A stretch of DNA of 64,000 bases from Haematococcus lacustris (Eukaryota; Chlorophyta; Chlorophyceae; Chlamydomonadales; Haematococcaceae). Shown here in pieces: positions 63,465 to 64,000 of this stretch; positions within the stretch are counted from its first letter, which is position 1, and the number at the start of each line of letters is the position of its first letter. Below the pieces are notes generated by a model that saw only the letters and a list, made by a program, of their open reading frames with translations, did not search any database and was not told the DNA's origin. The position numbers and the translations under genes are program-made. The stretch lies in contig JASKMD010000003.1 in NCBI GenBank assembly GCA_030144725.1, positions 15,445,082 to 15,509,081 of the forward strand, read 5' to 3'.

Positions 63465-64000
63465 TGGCATAGGCGCCACTTGCTCTCCCCAATGCGCTCC
63501 ATGCTCAGCGCTGCATTGCAATCGCTATCCAACCACTTGCCTGGCTGTGGTGCTGGCTTGGCTTCAGCAGCCTTGCCCTTGCCTTTGCCTGTGCCCATGG
63601 TGGGCTAGCTTGGCTCAGTTGCCTGCTCAGCCTTGGTGCGCTTGCTGCGCATGGCTGGCGGGGGAGTGCTGGGCCCAGGCTTGGAGGCTGCTGGCTCTGT
63701 GGCTGCTTGGCTGCTGCATGGGACCTGTGGGGGCTTGCGAGGGGCCGCTCTTAAAGTGCGGCAAAATGTTGCTGCATGCTGACCGCCAGCTGCATGGAGT
63801 GCGCTCCTACGGTGTTGTTGTCACCCCCACATGTTAATGCTGCCCAGCTCCTACAGCTTGGCCAACAGCGCCTGGTTGCTGGGGTCCTGAAAGACTGGCA
63901 TGAGCATGGGGTGGCGGAGCTGCCTTTTGCGCACAAGGAGGCGCTGCAGCTGGTTGTAGACGGTCTTGCAGTTGGGGTTGGCAAAGAACTCGCCAAAGTC
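63465..64000 (-). pseudogene. Fanzor copy B, internally deleted, runs off the window
   Basis: Minus strand. 63745-63465 encodes a Lys/Ala-rich stretch and KWLDSDCNAALSMERIGES (RuvC-III, with Arg changed to Ser before the catalytic Asp), then ends abruptly at the 3' flank. 64000-63755 matches the 32.05-31.80 kb part of copy A (GEFFANPNCKTVYNQLQ-like and HSMQLAVSMQQH). Everything between these parts in copy A (about 1.6 kb, including RuvC-I) is missing, so this is a non-autonomous derivative. Confidence 0.7.

Overview
The window looks like nuclear DNA of a chlamydomonadalean (volvocine-type) green alga. It is GC-rich and its genes have many short introns. The host-like genes are typical of that lineage: an octotricopeptide-repeat (OPR/Tbc2-like) protein, a PPR protein, a Ser-Pro-rich extracellular-matrix protein, a C-type-lectin-like secreted protein, an AAAP transporter and a plastid ATP sulfurylase. 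TGTAA-type polyadenylation signals, (CAG/CTG)n tracts and a Dualen-like retrotransposon fit too. The genus cannot be fixed from sequence alone; Haematococcus/Chlamydomonas relatives are the best guess. Two runs of exactly 500 N are scaffold gaps.

Layout. 1-1.6 kb (-): 3' part of a PRP40-like splicing factor and an Arg/Ser-rich exon. 2.5-7.9 kb (+): PPR protein. 8.2-9.86 kb (+): left part of a decayed Fanzor (eukaryotic TnpB-like) gene. 9.88-23.46 kb (+): a 13.6-kb non-LTR retrotransposon of Dualen/RandI type, inserted in that Fanzor remnant with a 12-bp target-site duplication. 23.47-23.64 kb: right part of the Fanzor remnant. 24.3-26.9 kb (-): OPR protein. 27.1-27.65 kb: about 104 copies of GGGGC. 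28.5-29.5 kb (+): TPR-type gene cut off by the right end of another Fanzor element (29.5-32.1 kb, -). 32.6-36.8 kb (+): C-type-lectin-like protein. 37-43.2 kb: a rearranged Ty1/copia element with 1.23-kb inverted arms. 43.7-44.3 kb: 3' piece of a second LINE. 45.3-48.3 kb (-): Ser-Pro-rich wall/matrix protein. 48.7-49.7 kb (+): unknown Ser-rich protein. 50.7-56.6 kb (-): AAAP transporter. 57.2-60.7 kb (+): ATP sulfurylase. 61.0-63.0 kb (+) and 63.3-64.0 kb (-): two more defective Fanzor copies.

The most unusual object is the retrotransposon. Its first reading frame starts with a hydrophobic segment, carries about 25 copies of a 114-bp coding repeat arranged in an exact 9-unit higher-order duplication, and then has a 2A-type ribosome-skipping motif. 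After it come two Josephin-like cysteine-peptidase domains, AP endonuclease, reverse transcriptase, a PHD finger, RNase H, a zinc knuckle and a PD-(D/E)XK endonuclease. Everything downstream of 14846 is one reading frame broken only by two stop codons. The second theme is Fanzor: four loci in 64 kb, each broken differently, two of them sharing a conserved 3' flank where a guide-type RNA would be expected, and one followed by a small two-hairpin element whose stem shows paired changes between its two copies.
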